Positions 16,482 through 25,011 of a stretch of 54,331 bases of DNA are shown here, piece after piece. Under the pieces are notes generated by a model. The model ran no database searches. It saw nothing but the letters and a program-made list of their open reading frames with translations, and had not been told where the DNA came from. The stretch covers positions 1 to 54,331 of the forward strand of contig JAKOVD010000050.1 in assembly GCA_029782215.1 (NCBI GenBank), written 5' to 3'. Source of the DNA: Chloroflexota bacterium. Lineage in GTDB: Bacteria > Chloroflexota > Anaerolineae > J102. The stretch's first letter is position 1; the number at the start of each line of letters is the position of its first letter. The translations under genes were made by a program, and so were the position numbers.

Positions 16482-17447
16482 ATGACTGTTGAAAATGTCA
16501 TTATCATCGGCAGCGGTCCTGCCGGCTTCTCGGCCGGCATCTACACCGGCCGCGCCCAGCTCAATCCCCTGCTCATCACGGGCAACGATATCGGCGGCCA
16601 GGTCGCCATCACCTACGAAGTCGAGAACTACCCCGGCTTTCCTGAGAGCCTGAGCGGCCCTGAGCTGGTGGAGAAGTTCCAGGAGCAGGCGCAGAAGTTC
16701 GGAACCCGTATCGAGTATGACTACGTCGATGCGGTCGACTTCCACCAGCACCCGTTCTCGGTCCACACTCAGGGGGGCAAGACCTTCCAGGCTAAGAGCG
16801 TCATCCTGTCGACCGGCGCCACCCCCCGCAAGCTGCAAATACCCGGTGAGGAAGAGCTGACAGGCCGCGGCGTGAGCTACTGCGCCACCTGCGACGGCTT
16901 CTTCTTCCGTGGCAAGAAGGTCGTCGTGGTGGGCGGCGGCGACAGCGCCATGGAAGAGGCGATTTTCCTGACGCGCTTCGCCGACGAGGTCACGATCATC
17001 CACCGCCGCGACGCCCTGCGCGCCAGCAAGATCCTGCAGGAGCGCGCCTTCAGCAATGATAAGATCAAGTTCATCTGGAACTCGGTCGTCACGGCCATCA
17101 ACGCCGGCGAGTCGGGCGCCGTCTCCCATCTCACGCTGAAAAACGTGGTGACTGGCGCAGAGACGTCATTCGCCACGGACGGCATCTTCATCTTCATCGG
17201 CCACGAGCCCAATGGCTGGATGTTCGCAGACCAGGTGGACATGGAGGACGGCTACGTCATCACCGACCGCCGCATGCACACCAGCGTGCCTGGTGTCTTC
17301 GCGGCCGGCGAGATCCAGGACAACCACTTCCGCCAGGTGGCCACCAGCGTGGGCCAGGGCGTGATGGCCGCCATGGAGTGCGAGAAGTACCTGGCCGGTT
17401 TGGAGATCGCCGCTGAGGAACCCGCCGCCGAGTTGGTCCCGGCCTGA
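16482..17447 (+). CDS. trxB: Thioredoxin-disulfide reductase
   Basis: TrxB is a flavoenzyme that transfers electrons from NADPH to thioredoxin. 321 residues: FAD-binding [16 protein letters not shown] at the N-terminus, redox-active CATC at residues 134-137 ([11 protein letters not shown]), NADPH-binding [10 protein letters not shown] near 150 followed by HRRDALRA, and the second FAD motif [24 protein letters not shown]. In the last motif the usual GD is GE, a mild variant. About 17 extra Ala/Glu-rich residues close the protein. A probable intrinsic terminator follows. The candidate substrate thioredoxin is encoded at 27869 rather than next to it. Confidence 0.96.
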   Translation: MTVENVIIIGSGPAGFSAGIYTGRAQLNPLLITGNDIGGQVAITYEVENYPGFPESLSGPELVEKFQEQAQKFGTRIEYDYVDAVDFHQHPFSVHTQGGKTFQAKSVILSTGATPRKLQIPGEEELTGRGVSYCATCDGFFFRGKKVVVVGGGDSAMEEAIFLTRFADEVTIIHRRDALRASKILQERAFSNDKIKFIWNSVVTAINAGESGAVSHLTLKNVVTGAETSFATDGIFIFIGHEPNGWMFADQVDMEDGYVITDRRMHTSVPGVFAAGEIQDNHFRQVATSVGQGVMAAMECEKYLAGLEIAAEEPAAELVPA

Positions 17448-17472
17448 GAGCCGGGCTTCAGCCAGCGCTCAG

Positions 17473-17507
17473 GCGCCCCCCTGACCCCAGGTGGGGCGCT
17501 TTTCTTT
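17473..17507 (+). terminator. Intrinsic terminator after trxB
   Basis: Stem GCGCCCC (17473-17479) pairs with GGGGCGC (17493-17499) around a 13-nt loop and is followed immediately by TTTTCTTT. It starts 26 nt after the trxB stop. This is a standard rho-independent layout. Confidence 0.85.
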
Positions 17508-17600
17508 CATTCGTGTTCCTTCCTATTCGTGTCCCTTCTGTCACGGTCTTAGGATCGATCTCCTATTCGTGTCCCTCCTATTTGTGTCCGTCCTGTCTCG
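17508..17600. repeat. Degenerate short direct repeats in the gap before the homocysteine methyltransferase gene
   Basis: Variants of CCTATTCGTGTCCCT recur at about 17509, 17523, 17562 and 17577 (the last reads CCTATTTGTGTCCGT). Spacing is irregular and the copies are imperfect. The open frame through this stretch has no family similarity. I see no gene here. Confidence 0.55.
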
Positions 17601-17655
17601 GCCCCAGGCCGGGCCGATCGCGTGGCAAAAACCGCCTGCACGGCTCTTAAGTGCG

Positions 17656-17685
17656 TTGGCAAGGATACAGACCCGCGACTACAAT
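17656..17685 (+). promoter_or_regulatory. Promoter of the homocysteine methyltransferase gene
   Basis: -35 TTGGCA (17656-17661) and -10 TACAAT (17680-17685), each one base from consensus, with an 18-nt spacer. A strong ribosome site GGAGG (17692-17696) and the ATG at 17707 follow, leaving a leader of only about 15 nt, too short for a riboswitch downstream of this promoter. Confidence 0.7.
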
Positions 17686-17706
17686 GCGCTCGGAGGTTTC
17701 AGTCCT

Positions 17707-18675
17707 ATGTCTCGTAACATCTATGACCTACTTGATAGCAGCCGTTTCGTCCTTGGCGATGGCGCCATGGGCACCGTCCTCCAGGACCGGGGTCTGACCG
17801 GCGGCGCTCCGCCTGAGCTTTGGAATGCCGAACATCCCGAGATCATCCGCCAGGTCTACCAGGAATACGTTGACGCCGGCAGCCAGGTCATCATCGCCAA
17901 CACCTTCGGGGGCACCAGCTACCGCCTCAAGCTGCACCATGCCGAGGATCGCGTCGCCGAGCTCAACCGCGCCGCCGCCGTCCTGGCCCGCGAGGTGGCA
18001 GGCGAGGACATCCTCGTCGGCGCCTCCGTCGGCCCCACCGGCGAACTGTTCGAGCCGATGGGCAGCCTGACCCATGACGACGCCGCCGCTGCATTCGCTG
18101 CACAGGCAGCAGCGTTGGCCGAGGGCGGCGTCGACTTCTTCCTGATCGAGACCATGAGCGATCTTAATGAGGTCCTCGCCGCCATCGACGGCATTCGCAG
18201 CGCCAGCAGCCTGCCCATTGCCGTCACCATGACCTTCGACACCAAGTTCCGCACCATGATGGGCGTGACCCCCGTCCAGGCGCTGACGACGCTCAGCCAG
18301 GCGGGGATCAAGATCATCGGCGCCAACTGCGGCAATGGCCCCGGGGAAATCCGCCGCGTGATGGGCGAGATGGTGGCAGCGCGGCCGGAGGGCGTCTATC
18401 TGATCGCCCAGAGCAACGCCGGGCTGCCTAAGTGGGTCGACGGCAACGTGGCCTACGACGGCACGCCCGAGGTCATGTCCGAGTACGCCCTGGACATGGC
18501 GGCGATGGGCGTCAACTACATCGGCGCTTGCTGTGGCAGCACTCCGGCCCACATCCAGGCCATGGGGGAGACGCTGCGAACCCGCCCCATCCCTGAATAC
18601 GCCGGTCCTGCTGCCGCCGGCGATGCGGCGCCCGCCGCCCCGCAAGGGTCGCGCCGCCCGCGTTCCGCCGCTTAG
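17707..18675 (+). CDS. Homocysteine S-methyltransferase domain protein (MetH N-terminal-like, stand-alone)
   Basis: 322 residues forming a single zinc-dependent homocysteine-binding barrel, equivalent to the first domain of cobalamin-dependent methionine synthase or to BHMT/MmuM. Signatures: FVLGDGAMGTVLQDRGL at the start, IIANTFGGTSYRL, the zinc ligands in GANCGNGPGEI (Cys near residue 206) and GACCGSTPAHI (two Cys near 274). No folate, cobalamin or activation domain follows and none is adjacent, so the methyl donor is unknown: a split MetH partner elsewhere, betaine or S-methylmethionine are alternatives. The start at 17707 is set by the GGAGG site; the upstream open frame to 17491 is not needed. 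A hairpin follows the stop. Confidence 0.9.
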   Translation: MSRNIYDLLDSSRFVLGDGAMGTVLQDRGLTGGAPPELWNAEHPEIIRQVYQEYVDAGSQVIIANTFGGTSYRLKLHHAEDRVAELNRAAAVLAREVAGEDILVGASVGPTGELFEPMGSLTHDDAAAAFAAQAAALAEGGVDFFLIETMSDLNEVLAAIDGIRSASSLPIAVTMTFDTKFRTMMGVTPVQALTTLSQAGIKIIGANCGNGPGEIRRVMGEMVAARPEGVYLIAQSNAGLPKWVDGNVAYDGTPEVMSEYALDMAAMGVNYIGACCGSTPAHIQAMGETLRTRPIPEYAGPAAAGDAAPAAPQGSRRPRSAA

Positions 18676-18696
18676 TCGCTGATACACGTCTCCCCA

Positions 18697-18750
18697 AGAG
18701 GGGCGAGGCGATGCCTGAGGCTTGGCTTCAGGGCATCGCCTCGCCCCTCT
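18697..18750 (+). terminator. Long hairpin after the homocysteine methyltransferase gene
   Basis: Arms of 19 nt (18697-18715 and 18732-18750, beginning AGAGGGGCGAGGCG) are perfectly complementary around a short partly paired loop. The T-run after it is poor (CTATTTGG), so it may be a terminator or an RNA-stabilising palindrome. The rest of the 313-nt gap (18676-18988) holds the inverted repeat and promoter listed next; no gene is seen. Confidence 0.6.
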
Positions 18751-18883
18751 CTATTTGGCGCCCGAGGTCACGGTTCGATGCCGACAAGCATGATTGTGAA
18801 GAGAGTGGGCCGGGTAGACACGCGCGGCCCCGTCGCAACCAACGATTAGAACGGCGCACCTTCGCGGAAGGTCGCGGTGGCGC

Positions 18884-18921
18884 GTACAATGCGCCGGCAC
18901 TACAGTGGTGACGCATTGTAC
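18884..18921. promoter_or_regulatory. Inverted repeat, possible operator upstream of the FAD/Fe-S dehydrogenase
   Basis: Perfect 10-bp inverted repeat GTACAATGCG ... CGCATTGTAC separated by 18 nt. It lies 16 nt upstream of the -35 box of the dehydrogenase promoter, a position suited to a transcription factor. No regulator gene is adjacent. Confidence 0.5.
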
Positions 18922-18937
18922 ACCGGCAGGAGTGCCC

Positions 18938-18966
18938 TTGCCCGTCCCTTTCGTCTGTGTCACAAT
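18938..18966 (+). promoter_or_regulatory. Promoter candidate of the FAD/Fe-S dehydrogenase gene
   Basis: -35 TTGCCC (18938-18943), 17-nt spacer, and an extended -10 TGTCACAAT (box 18961-18966). The coding ATG is at 18989, leaving a leader of about 17 nt without a clear Shine-Dalgarno. Confidence 0.5.
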
Positions 18967-18988
18967 CCTTTGCGACCAGGCGATTCTC

Positions 18989-21913
18989 ATGACCGACCGA
19001 CTCCAGGACCTCGCCGCCGACCTGCGCAAGCACAGCGCCGCCAGCGTCCACCTCGACCTCGCCACGCGGCTGCTCTACAGCACCGACGCATCCAGCTACC
19101 AGATCCTGCCCCTGGCTGTCGTCATTCCCAGGCACGACGACGACGTCCTGGCCACCGTCGAGGCCTGCGTGCAGCTCGGCCTGCCCATGCTCCCGCGCGG
19201 GGGCGGCTCCAGCCTGGCCGGGCAGACCGTGGGCGAGGCGGTCGTCATCGATTTCAGCAAGCACCTTGACGCCGTCATCCGCATCGACGGTCCTCGCCGC
19301 CGCGCCCTCGTCCAGCCCGGCATCACGCTGGATGCCCTCAACCGCCAACTGGCGCGCTACGGCTTGATGGTGGGCCCGGACCCGGCCAGCAGCGACCGCG
19401 CCACCCTCGGTGGCATCATCGGCAACAACAGCACTGGCTCGCATTCCCTTGACTACGGCATGATGGCCGACCACGTGGTCAGCCTGCGCACCGTCCTGGC
19501 CGACGGCCACGAGGCGCGGCTGGGACCCCTACCGTGGCCAGAAGCAGACCGCATCGGCGCCCAGGAGACCCTGGAAGGACGCCTCTACCGGCAGATCACC
19601 CGCCTCGTCCAAACAAATGCCGCCCTGATCGATGCCGAGTTTCCCACTTATTGGCGGCGTTCGGGCGGTTACAACCTCGATGCTCTCCGCCGCCAACTGG
19701 ACCAGGACGGCCTCAACCTGGCCAGGTTTGTGACAGGCAGCGAGGGCACCCTGGGCATCATCCTGGAGGCAGAGCTCGACCTGACGCCTGTTCCGCGGCA
19801 CAAGGCCCTCGCCGTCATCTCCTACGATAGCAGTGACGAAGCCTTTCGCGCCGTGCCGGGTCTGCTGGAGCTGCATCCCAGCGCCATCGAGCTCATCGAC
19901 GATGTCCTCCTGGGGCTGGCGCGCGCTGCTCCCCGCTGGCGCGAGCGTCTCACCTTCGTCGAAGGCAAACCCAAGGCGATCTATGTGGTGGAGTTCGCCG
20001 GAAATGACGACCGCTACATCGCCGACCGCCTGGCGGCGCTCGACCGCCACCTTGCCCGCGCCGGCCACCGCAGCGGCGCCGTTCGCCTTATCGACCCCGC
20101 CAGCCAGGCTAACGTCTGGGCGGTGCGCAAAGCCGGCCTGGGGCTGCTGGCCTCCATGCGCGGGGACGCTAAGCCCACCCCCGGCATCGAGGATGTCGCC
20201 GTGCCGCCCGCACACCTCGCCGGGTATATGGCGGAACTCCGCGGGCTGCTCGACGGCCGCGGCGTTGCCTCCGCCATGTATGCGCACGCCTCGGCCGGCT
20301 GCATCCACATCCGCCCCATTCTCAACCTGAAGACCGCGGCAGGCGTGGCGACCATGGTCGAGCTGACGGCCGCCGCCGCCGGCCTGGCAAAAAAGTACGG
20401 CGGTGTGCCCAGCAGCGAGCACGGCGACGGTCTGGCGCGCAGCTTCGTCAATCGGGAGTTCTTCGGCCCCGCCGTCTACGACCTGTTCCGCCAGGTCAAG
20501 GACATCTTCGACCCGCAGCATCTCTTCAATCCCGGCAAGATCGTCGATGCGCCGTCCCCCGACCGGCACCTGCGCTACGGCGCCGATTACCACACCCTGC
20601 CCCTTGAGCCCATCTGGCCGGGACCAGGTGGAGAAAGCTTCGCCCAGGCCGTGGAACAGTGCAACGGCGCCGCCGTCTGCCGCAAATTGGACGTGGGAAC
20701 GATGTGCCCCTCGTTCATGGCGCTGCGCGACGAGAAACACAGTACGCGCGGCCGCGCCAACCTGCTGCGTGCGGCCCTGACCGGCGACCTGCCGGCCGGC
20801 TTTCTCGATCCCGACCTGGCCGAAGCGCTCGATCTCTGCCTGGGCTGCAAAGCGTGCAAGACGGAATGTCCCTCCAGCGTCGACATGACCCGGCTCAAGG
20901 CCGAGGCCTATGCGCAAAAGTACCACCGCCAGCGTCCCCCGGTGGCGGCGCGGGTCTTCGGCAACATCGATCGCCTGTCAGCCCTGGCAGCGCCGGCCTC
21001 GCCCCTGGTGAATCCCCTGCTGCACACGGCTCCTGGGCGCTGGCTGCTGGCTCGCACCCTTGATCTCCATCCCGACCGCAGCTTGCCCTCTTTCCAGCGC
21101 CGCACCTTCAGCCGGCGCTGGCGCCAGGCCAGATCCAAACAGCCCTCTGACCTCGCACGGCGCGGTACCCGGCCGGCGGTGGCGCTTTTCCCGGACACCT
21201 TCACCGAGTTCAACGAACCTGACCAGGGTCTGGCCGCTGTGCGCGTCCTCGAGGCAGCGGGATGCGCTGTCACGCTCACGCCACGGCACTGCTGCGGCCG
21301 GCCGGCCCTTTCCAACGGGCTTGTTGAGGAGGGCCGGGAGCGCGCCCGGCTCGTCGTGGAGGCCCTGCTGCCCTACGTCGAGGCGGGAATACCGGTGGTC
21401 GGCCTGGAACCGAGCTGCGTGCTGACCCTCCGCGATGACTACCCCAGCCTGCTTCCGGGTGCTGACAGCGAGCGCGTAGCAGGCAACATCTACCTGCTGG
21501 ACGAGTACCTGTCCCAGCGCCTGGCCGCGGACCCGCAGACGCTGCCCCTCCGGCCCCACCGCCAGCGCTACCTGGTGCACGGCCACTGTCACCAGAAAGC
21601 CCTGGCAGGCATGGAGGCGTCGCTGGCGGTGCTCCAAGCCGTTCCCGGCGCCCAGGCCGAATTGATCGCCGCCGGCTGCTGCGGCATGGCGGGCGCCTTC
21701 GGCTATGCCGCCGATCACTACGCCCTCAGCCTGGCCATCGCCCGCGACCGCCTGGTTCCAGCCATCAACGCCAACCCCGGCGCCATCCTGGTCGCCGATG
21801 GCTTCTCCTGCCGCCACCAGATCCGTGAGCTGACCGGGCGCCAGCCTCTGCACCTGGCCAGCGCCCTGGCCGCCCTCCTTGCAGACGGGCGGAACAAGGA
21901 GGCGCCTTTCTGA
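18989..21913 (+). CDS. FAD-linked oxidase / Fe-S fusion, D-lactate (D-2-hydroxyacid) dehydrogenase-like
   Basis: 974 residues combining a GlcD-like flavoprotein with a GlpC-like iron-sulfur subunit, as in YdiJ/Dld-type fusions that oxidise D-2-hydroxyacids and pass electrons to the membrane. Domains: FAD-binding (PRGGGSSLAGQTVG near residue 69; GIIGNNSTGSHSLDYG), FAD-oxidase C-terminal (HASAGCIHIRP, SSEHGDG, FDPQHLFNPGKI), Fe-S motifs CNGAAVCR ... MCPS (near 557) and CLGCKACKTECP (near 616), then two Cys-rich CCG domains (HCCGRP near 767, HGHCHQKAL, AGCCGMAGAFGY near 896). The ATG at 18989 is chosen; the frame is open to a GTG at 18905 but that would span the promoter. The true substrate is not determined. 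rqcH starts 3 nt after its stop. Confidence 0.9.
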   Translation: MTDRLQDLAADLRKHSAASVHLDLATRLLYSTDASSYQILPLAVVIPRHDDDVLATVEACVQLGLPMLPRGGGSSLAGQTVGEAVVIDFSKHLDAVIRIDGPRRRALVQPGITLDALNRQLARYGLMVGPDPASSDRATLGGIIGNNSTGSHSLDYGMMADHVVSLRTVLADGHEARLGPLPWPEADRIGAQETLEGRLYRQITRLVQTNAALIDAEFPTYWRRSGGYNLDALRRQLDQDGLNLARFVTGSEGTLGIILEAELDLTPVPRHKALAVISYDSSDEAFRAVPGLLELHPSAIELIDDVLLGLARAAPRWRERLTFVEGKPKAIYVVEFAGNDDRYIADRLAALDRHLARAGHRSGAVRLIDPASQANVWAVRKAGLGLLASMRGDAKPTPGIEDVAVPPAHLAGYMAELRGLLDGRGVASAMYAHASAGCIHIRPILNLKTAAGVATMVELTAAAAGLAKKYGGVPSSEHGDGLARSFVNREFFGPAVYDLFRQVKDIFDPQHLFNPGKIVDAPSPDRHLRYGADYHTLPLEPIWPGPGGESFAQAVEQCNGAAVCRKLDVGTMCPSFMALRDEKHSTRGRANLLRAALTGDLPAGFLDPDLAEALDLCLGCKACKTECPSSVDMTRLKAEAYAQKYHRQRPPVAARVFGNIDRLSALAAPASPLVNPLLHTAPGRWLLARTLDLHPDRSLPSFQRRTFSRRWRQARSKQPSDLARRGTRPAVALFPDTFTEFNEPDQGLAAVRVLEAAGCAVTLTPRHCCGRPALSNGLVEEGRERARLVVEALLPYVEAGIPVVGLEPSCVLTLRDDYPSLLPGADSERVAGNIYLLDEYLSQRLAADPQTLPLRPHRQRYLVHGHCHQKALAGMEASLAVLQAVPGAQAELIAAGCCGMAGAFGYAADHYALSLAIARDRLVPAINANPGAILVADGFSCRHQIRELTGRQPLHLASALAALLADGRNKEAPF

Positions 21914-21916
21914 AGC

Positions 21917-23632
21917 ATGGACGCGATCACCCTGGCGGCAGTGACCGACGAGATGAACGCGACGCTGGCTGGCGGCCGCGTGCAGGAAGTCGTCCAGCCC
22001 GACGAGCACAGCCTGGCCCTGGAGGTCTACAACCGCAGCGAACGCCATTGGCTGCTGCTCAGCATCGATCCGCAGCGCCCCTGCGTCCATCTGCTGCCGC
22101 AAAAAGCGCGGCGCGGCCTGGAAACCGACGTGCCCCTCCTGCTTCTGGCCCGCAAGCGGCTGGGAGGCGCCCGCCTGGGCGCCATCGTCCAATTGCCGTG
22201 GGAGCGGGTCCTGCACCTCTCCTTTGGCCACGGCGAGATGCCGGACACGGTGCTCGTGGCCGAGATCATGGGCAAGTGGAGCAACCTGCTGCTGGTCACG
22301 CCGCAGGGGGTGATCGTGGAGGCGCTGCGCCGCTTCGGCCCAGCCGACAACCGCTACCGCACCATCCGTCCCGGCGATCCCTACGTGCCGCCGCCGCCGC
22401 AGGCGGGCAGGACCCCCATCGACTCGCTGACCGCCGCCGATGTCGAGAGCTGGCTTGGCCAGACCACCCCCGCGGAGCCGCTCTGGCGCATGCTCGTGCA
22501 GCGTCTTGCCGGGCTCAGCCCCCTGGCCAGCCGCGAGGTGGTGTACCGGGCGACCGGCGACCACCAGGCAACCTACAGCCACCCCAATGCCCGCGTCCAG
22601 GGCCTTGTCGATGCCCTGGGCTGGTTCCGCAGCCTGCCCAAACAGGGCGGATGGGCGCCCACCGTGGCGCTGGACGAGGAAGGCGAGCCCGCAGCGTTTG
22701 CCCCCTACGAACTGAGCCACCTGGGGAATTTGCGCGCCTACCCTTCCATCAGCCAGGCAGCGGTCGCCTTCTACGCAGCCAAAGGCGTCGACAGCTATGC
22801 CGGCAGGCGGGCTCAGGTCCAGGCCCTCATCGACGAGGCGCAGCACAAGCTGGATGGCCGCCGTGCCAGCCTGGGCGATCAGTCGGTGAGCGAGGAGGAA
22901 GTCGAGGAACTCAAGCACCAGGGAGAGTGGATTCTCGCCTATGCCTGGCGGATCAGACCCGGCGACACCGAGCTGATCGCCGATACCGGCGAAGAAGAGC
23001 TGCGCATCGCCCTGGACCCTGCCCTCACCCCCAGCGCCAACGCCCAGGCCTATTTCGACCGCTACCACAAGGCCAAGCGGGCGGCGGCCCGCGTGCCGGA
23101 CCTGCTCGCCGATGCCGACCGCGACCAGGAGTACCTTGACCAGCTCCAGTACGACCTGCGCCTGGCCGACAACGCCCCCCAGATCGAAGAGCTGCGTGAG
23201 GCGCTGCTGGCAACCGGGCTGGTCAGGTCCGGCAAGGCCCCGCACCGCGCCCCCTCCCAGCGCACAGGACCTCTGCGGGTGCGCACGCCCGATGGGTTCA
23301 CCGTCTACGTGGGACGCAACGCGCTGCAGAACGAGGAGATCACCTGGAAACTCGCCGGACCTGAGGACCTCTGGCTGCATGCCGAGCGCGTCCCCGGCGC
23401 CCATGTCCTGATCGTCACCGGCGGCCGTGAGGTGCCGCAGCTCACCCTCGCCAGGGTCGCTGCCTGGGCCGCCTACCACTCCCAGGCCCGCGCCGACGCC
23501 AAGGTGGCCGTCACCTGTACCCAGCGCCGCCATCTGCGCCGCATCCCGCGCGCTCGCCCCGGCCAGGTGCGCGTGCTGCACAGCCACAGCCTCACCGTCG
23601 CCCCGGAACCCCCTCCTACCAGTGCAGCCTGA
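21917..23632 (+). CDS. rqcH: Ribosome quality control factor RqcH (NFACT family)
   Basis: RqcH binds stalled 50S subunits with peptidyl-tRNA and adds C-terminal alanine tails that mark the chain for degradation. 571 residues: NFACT-N starts MDAITLAAVTDEMNATLAGGRVQEV, with EIMGKWSNLLLVTP and YRTIRPGDPYVPPPP; a coiled-coil middle follows (DQEYLDQLQYDLRLADNAPQIEELR); NFACT-R reads TVYVGRNALQNEEITWK then DLWLHAERVPGAHV. The position matching the Asp-Arg pair of B. subtilis RqcH reads Glu-Arg (PWERVL), a conservative change. It is adjacent to the FAD dehydrogenase (3-nt gap), probably co-transcribed without a functional link. Confidence 0.92.
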   Translation: MDAITLAAVTDEMNATLAGGRVQEVVQPDEHSLALEVYNRSERHWLLLSIDPQRPCVHLLPQKARRGLETDVPLLLLARKRLGGARLGAIVQLPWERVLHLSFGHGEMPDTVLVAEIMGKWSNLLLVTPQGVIVEALRRFGPADNRYRTIRPGDPYVPPPPQAGRTPIDSLTAADVESWLGQTTPAEPLWRMLVQRLAGLSPLASREVVYRATGDHQATYSHPNARVQGLVDALGWFRSLPKQGGWAPTVALDEEGEPAAFAPYELSHLGNLRAYPSISQAAVAFYAAKGVDSYAGRRAQVQALIDEAQHKLDGRRASLGDQSVSEEEVEELKHQGEWILAYAWRIRPGDTELIADTGEEELRIALDPALTPSANAQAYFDRYHKAKRAAARVPDLLADADRDQEYLDQLQYDLRLADNAPQIEELREALLATGLVRSGKAPHRAPSQRTGPLRVRTPDGFTVYVGRNALQNEEITWKLAGPEDLWLHAERVPGAHVLIVTGGREVPQLTLARVAAWAAYHSQARADAKVAVTCTQRRHLRRIPRARPGQVRVLHSHSLTVAPEPPPTSAA

Positions 23633-23731
23633 GCCCCCATTCCTCCCAGTGGCGCTGTCCGAACGGCCCTGCCAACTTGACACCCGTCTTGTGATACCGG
23701 ACACTAGTTCTTTAGCCGCCTGGCGCTCACC

Positions 23732-23830
23732 CTGTCACTGCGAGCGCAGCGAAGCAGTCTCCAACCTGCCAACTGTGGCTTGCGCCGCATGCGCCGCTTG
23801 CCCACGGGGCTTTCGCCCTTGGCAATGACA
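23732..23830. repeat. Dispersed TGTCA(C/T)TGCGAG-type repeat, copy A
   Basis: The stretch starts TGTCACTGCGAGCGCAGCG and ends GGCAATGACA, giving imperfect terminal inverted repeats (TGTCAcTGC / GgCAATGACA) around about 80 nt with GAAGCAGTCTCC near the left end. This is a familiar short repeat family in many bacterial genomes; a related copy lies at 32581-32663. It fills the middle of the 308-nt gap 23633-23940. No gene is seen on either side of it, only pyrimidine-rich CCGTCCTCCGTC repeats just before the next start. Confidence 0.7.
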
Positions 23831-23940
23831 TATTGAGCCCGGCCACAGGCAGGCCCACAGCATGGCGAACTCAGCCGCCAGCATCAGCCCCCTTCCGTCC
23901 TCCGTCTTCTGTCATCCGTCCTCCGCCTTCCGTCCTAACC

Positions 23941-24702
23941 ATGCCTACACCCATGCTCGTCCAAATCGAAGAAGATCGGCACTGGTGGTTCGCCACCCGC
24001 ACCCGGGCTATCCTCGCCTTGCTGGACAAATACGTGGGCGAAGGGAAGCAAGGAAGGCGTGTGCTGGATGTAGGCGCCGGGGCAGGCAACATGATGCATC
24101 AGCTCGGCCAGTACGGCGACATCGTGGGACTGGAGTACAACCCCAAGCCGATCCCGGTCGCCCAGGCCCGCGGCTTCGATGTGCGCCAGGGCTCCGCCAC
24201 CGACATTCCCTTCCCCGATGGCAGCTTCGATCTCGTGGCGCTCCTCGACACCGTCGAGCACATCCCGGACGAAAAGGCCGTCTTCGCCGAGACGCTGCGC
24301 GTCGCCAAGCCCGGTGGGCACCTCATCGTTACCGTGCCGGCGTTGATGTGGCTTTGGAGCCAGAATGATGTGGTGAATCTGCACCAACGTCGTTACAAGG
24401 CTCGGGAGCTGCGCACCAAGCTGCAGGCGGCCGGCTGGCGAGTGCCCTACTGCGGCTACAACTTCACGGCCATCTTTCCTCTCTCCGCCGGCATGATCGT
24501 GGGTCGCCGCGTCCTGGGCAAAGAGCCGGAGCAGGCTTCCCCTCACTTCGACGATGACGCCTACCAAGTCGAGATGCAGCCGGCGTCACCCTGGCTTAAC
24601 ACCGTGCTGGAAACGGTGGGCAAAGGCGAGGTGGCGGTCTTGCGGCGAGTCGAGCTCCCAATCGGCACCAGTGTGATTGCCGTCGCTCAGAAGCCAGGAT
24701 GA
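23941..24702 (+). CDS. Class I SAM-dependent methyltransferase
   Basis: 253 residues. The start MPTPMLVQIEEDRHWWFATRT is typical of a large group of Methyltransf_11/UbiE-like enzymes often found with sugar or lipid genes. SAM motif I VLDVGAGAGNMMHQLG (near residue 42), acidic residue in GLEYNPKPI, motif FPDGSFDLVALLDTVEHIPD, and VAKPGGHLIVTVPA. The C-terminal half contains QRRYKARELRTKL and a hydrophobic stretch IFPLSAGMIVGRRVLG, which may associate with the membrane. Substrate is unknown. An ATG at 23953 is an alternative start. The next small gene begins 3 nt after its stop. Confidence 0.85.
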   Translation: MPTPMLVQIEEDRHWWFATRTRAILALLDKYVGEGKQGRRVLDVGAGAGNMMHQLGQYGDIVGLEYNPKPIPVAQARGFDVRQGSATDIPFPDGSFDLVALLDTVEHIPDEKAVFAETLRVAKPGGHLIVTVPALMWLWSQNDVVNLHQRRYKARELRTKLQAAGWRVPYCGYNFTAIFPLSAGMIVGRRVLGKEPEQASPHFDDDAYQVEMQPASPWLNTVLETVGKGEVAVLRRVELPIGTSVIAVAQKPG

Positions 24703-24705
24703 TCC

Positions 24706-24972
24706 ATGCCCGAGAAGAAGATCGAGCCGCCGGCGGCAGCAGAAGGTTTCTCCTGGGAACGATGGATGATGGAGGGTCTGCGCGCCCTGCGCGCCACCCT
24801 CTTCCGCTATGACTTTGGCCTGCCCGAAGAGTTCTGGCATCACCTCGAGAAGGCTGCCCATGAGCTGCTCGCGGCCAGTCGCATCCTGCTGCGAACCTTC
24901 CAGCAGCGCTACCGCCGCCGGCCCCCCTCCGAGCCCAGGGGTCCCATCGACATTGACTGGGACCAGATGTAG
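24706..24972 (+). CDS. Small hypothetical protein, helical
   Basis: 88 residues starting 3 nt after the methyltransferase stop, with overlapping signals (CCAGGATGATCC before the ATG), so probably co-translated. The protein is predicted helical and amphipathic: WMMEGLRALRATLFRYDFGLPEEFWHHLEKAAHELL, here split as WMMEGLRALRATLF and EEFWHHLEKAAHELL, ending with a basic RRR patch and an acidic C-terminus IDIDWDQM. No family is recognised. It may act with the methyltransferase, judged only from position. Confidence 0.6.
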   Translation: MPEKKIEPPAAAEGFSWERWMMEGLRALRATLFRYDFGLPEEFWHHLEKAAHELLAASRILLRTFQQRYRRRPPSEPRGPIDIDWDQM

Positions 24973-25011
24973 AACGTCACGGCCTCTGCCCGCCGCAGCC
25001 TGAGCGTTCTC

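Noticed and set aside
17508..17706. A methionine-related riboswitch before the homocysteine methyltransferase gene.
   Set aside because: The promoter at 17656-17685 leaves a leader of only about 15 nt, and I could not fold a SAM or cobalamin motif in the stretch before it.
20978..23704. A 908-codon open frame on the minus strand across the FAD dehydrogenase end and rqcH.
   Set aside because: Both plus-strand genes have full domain signatures; the antisense translation is low-complexity (Gly/Val/Gln-rich) without any recognisable motif.
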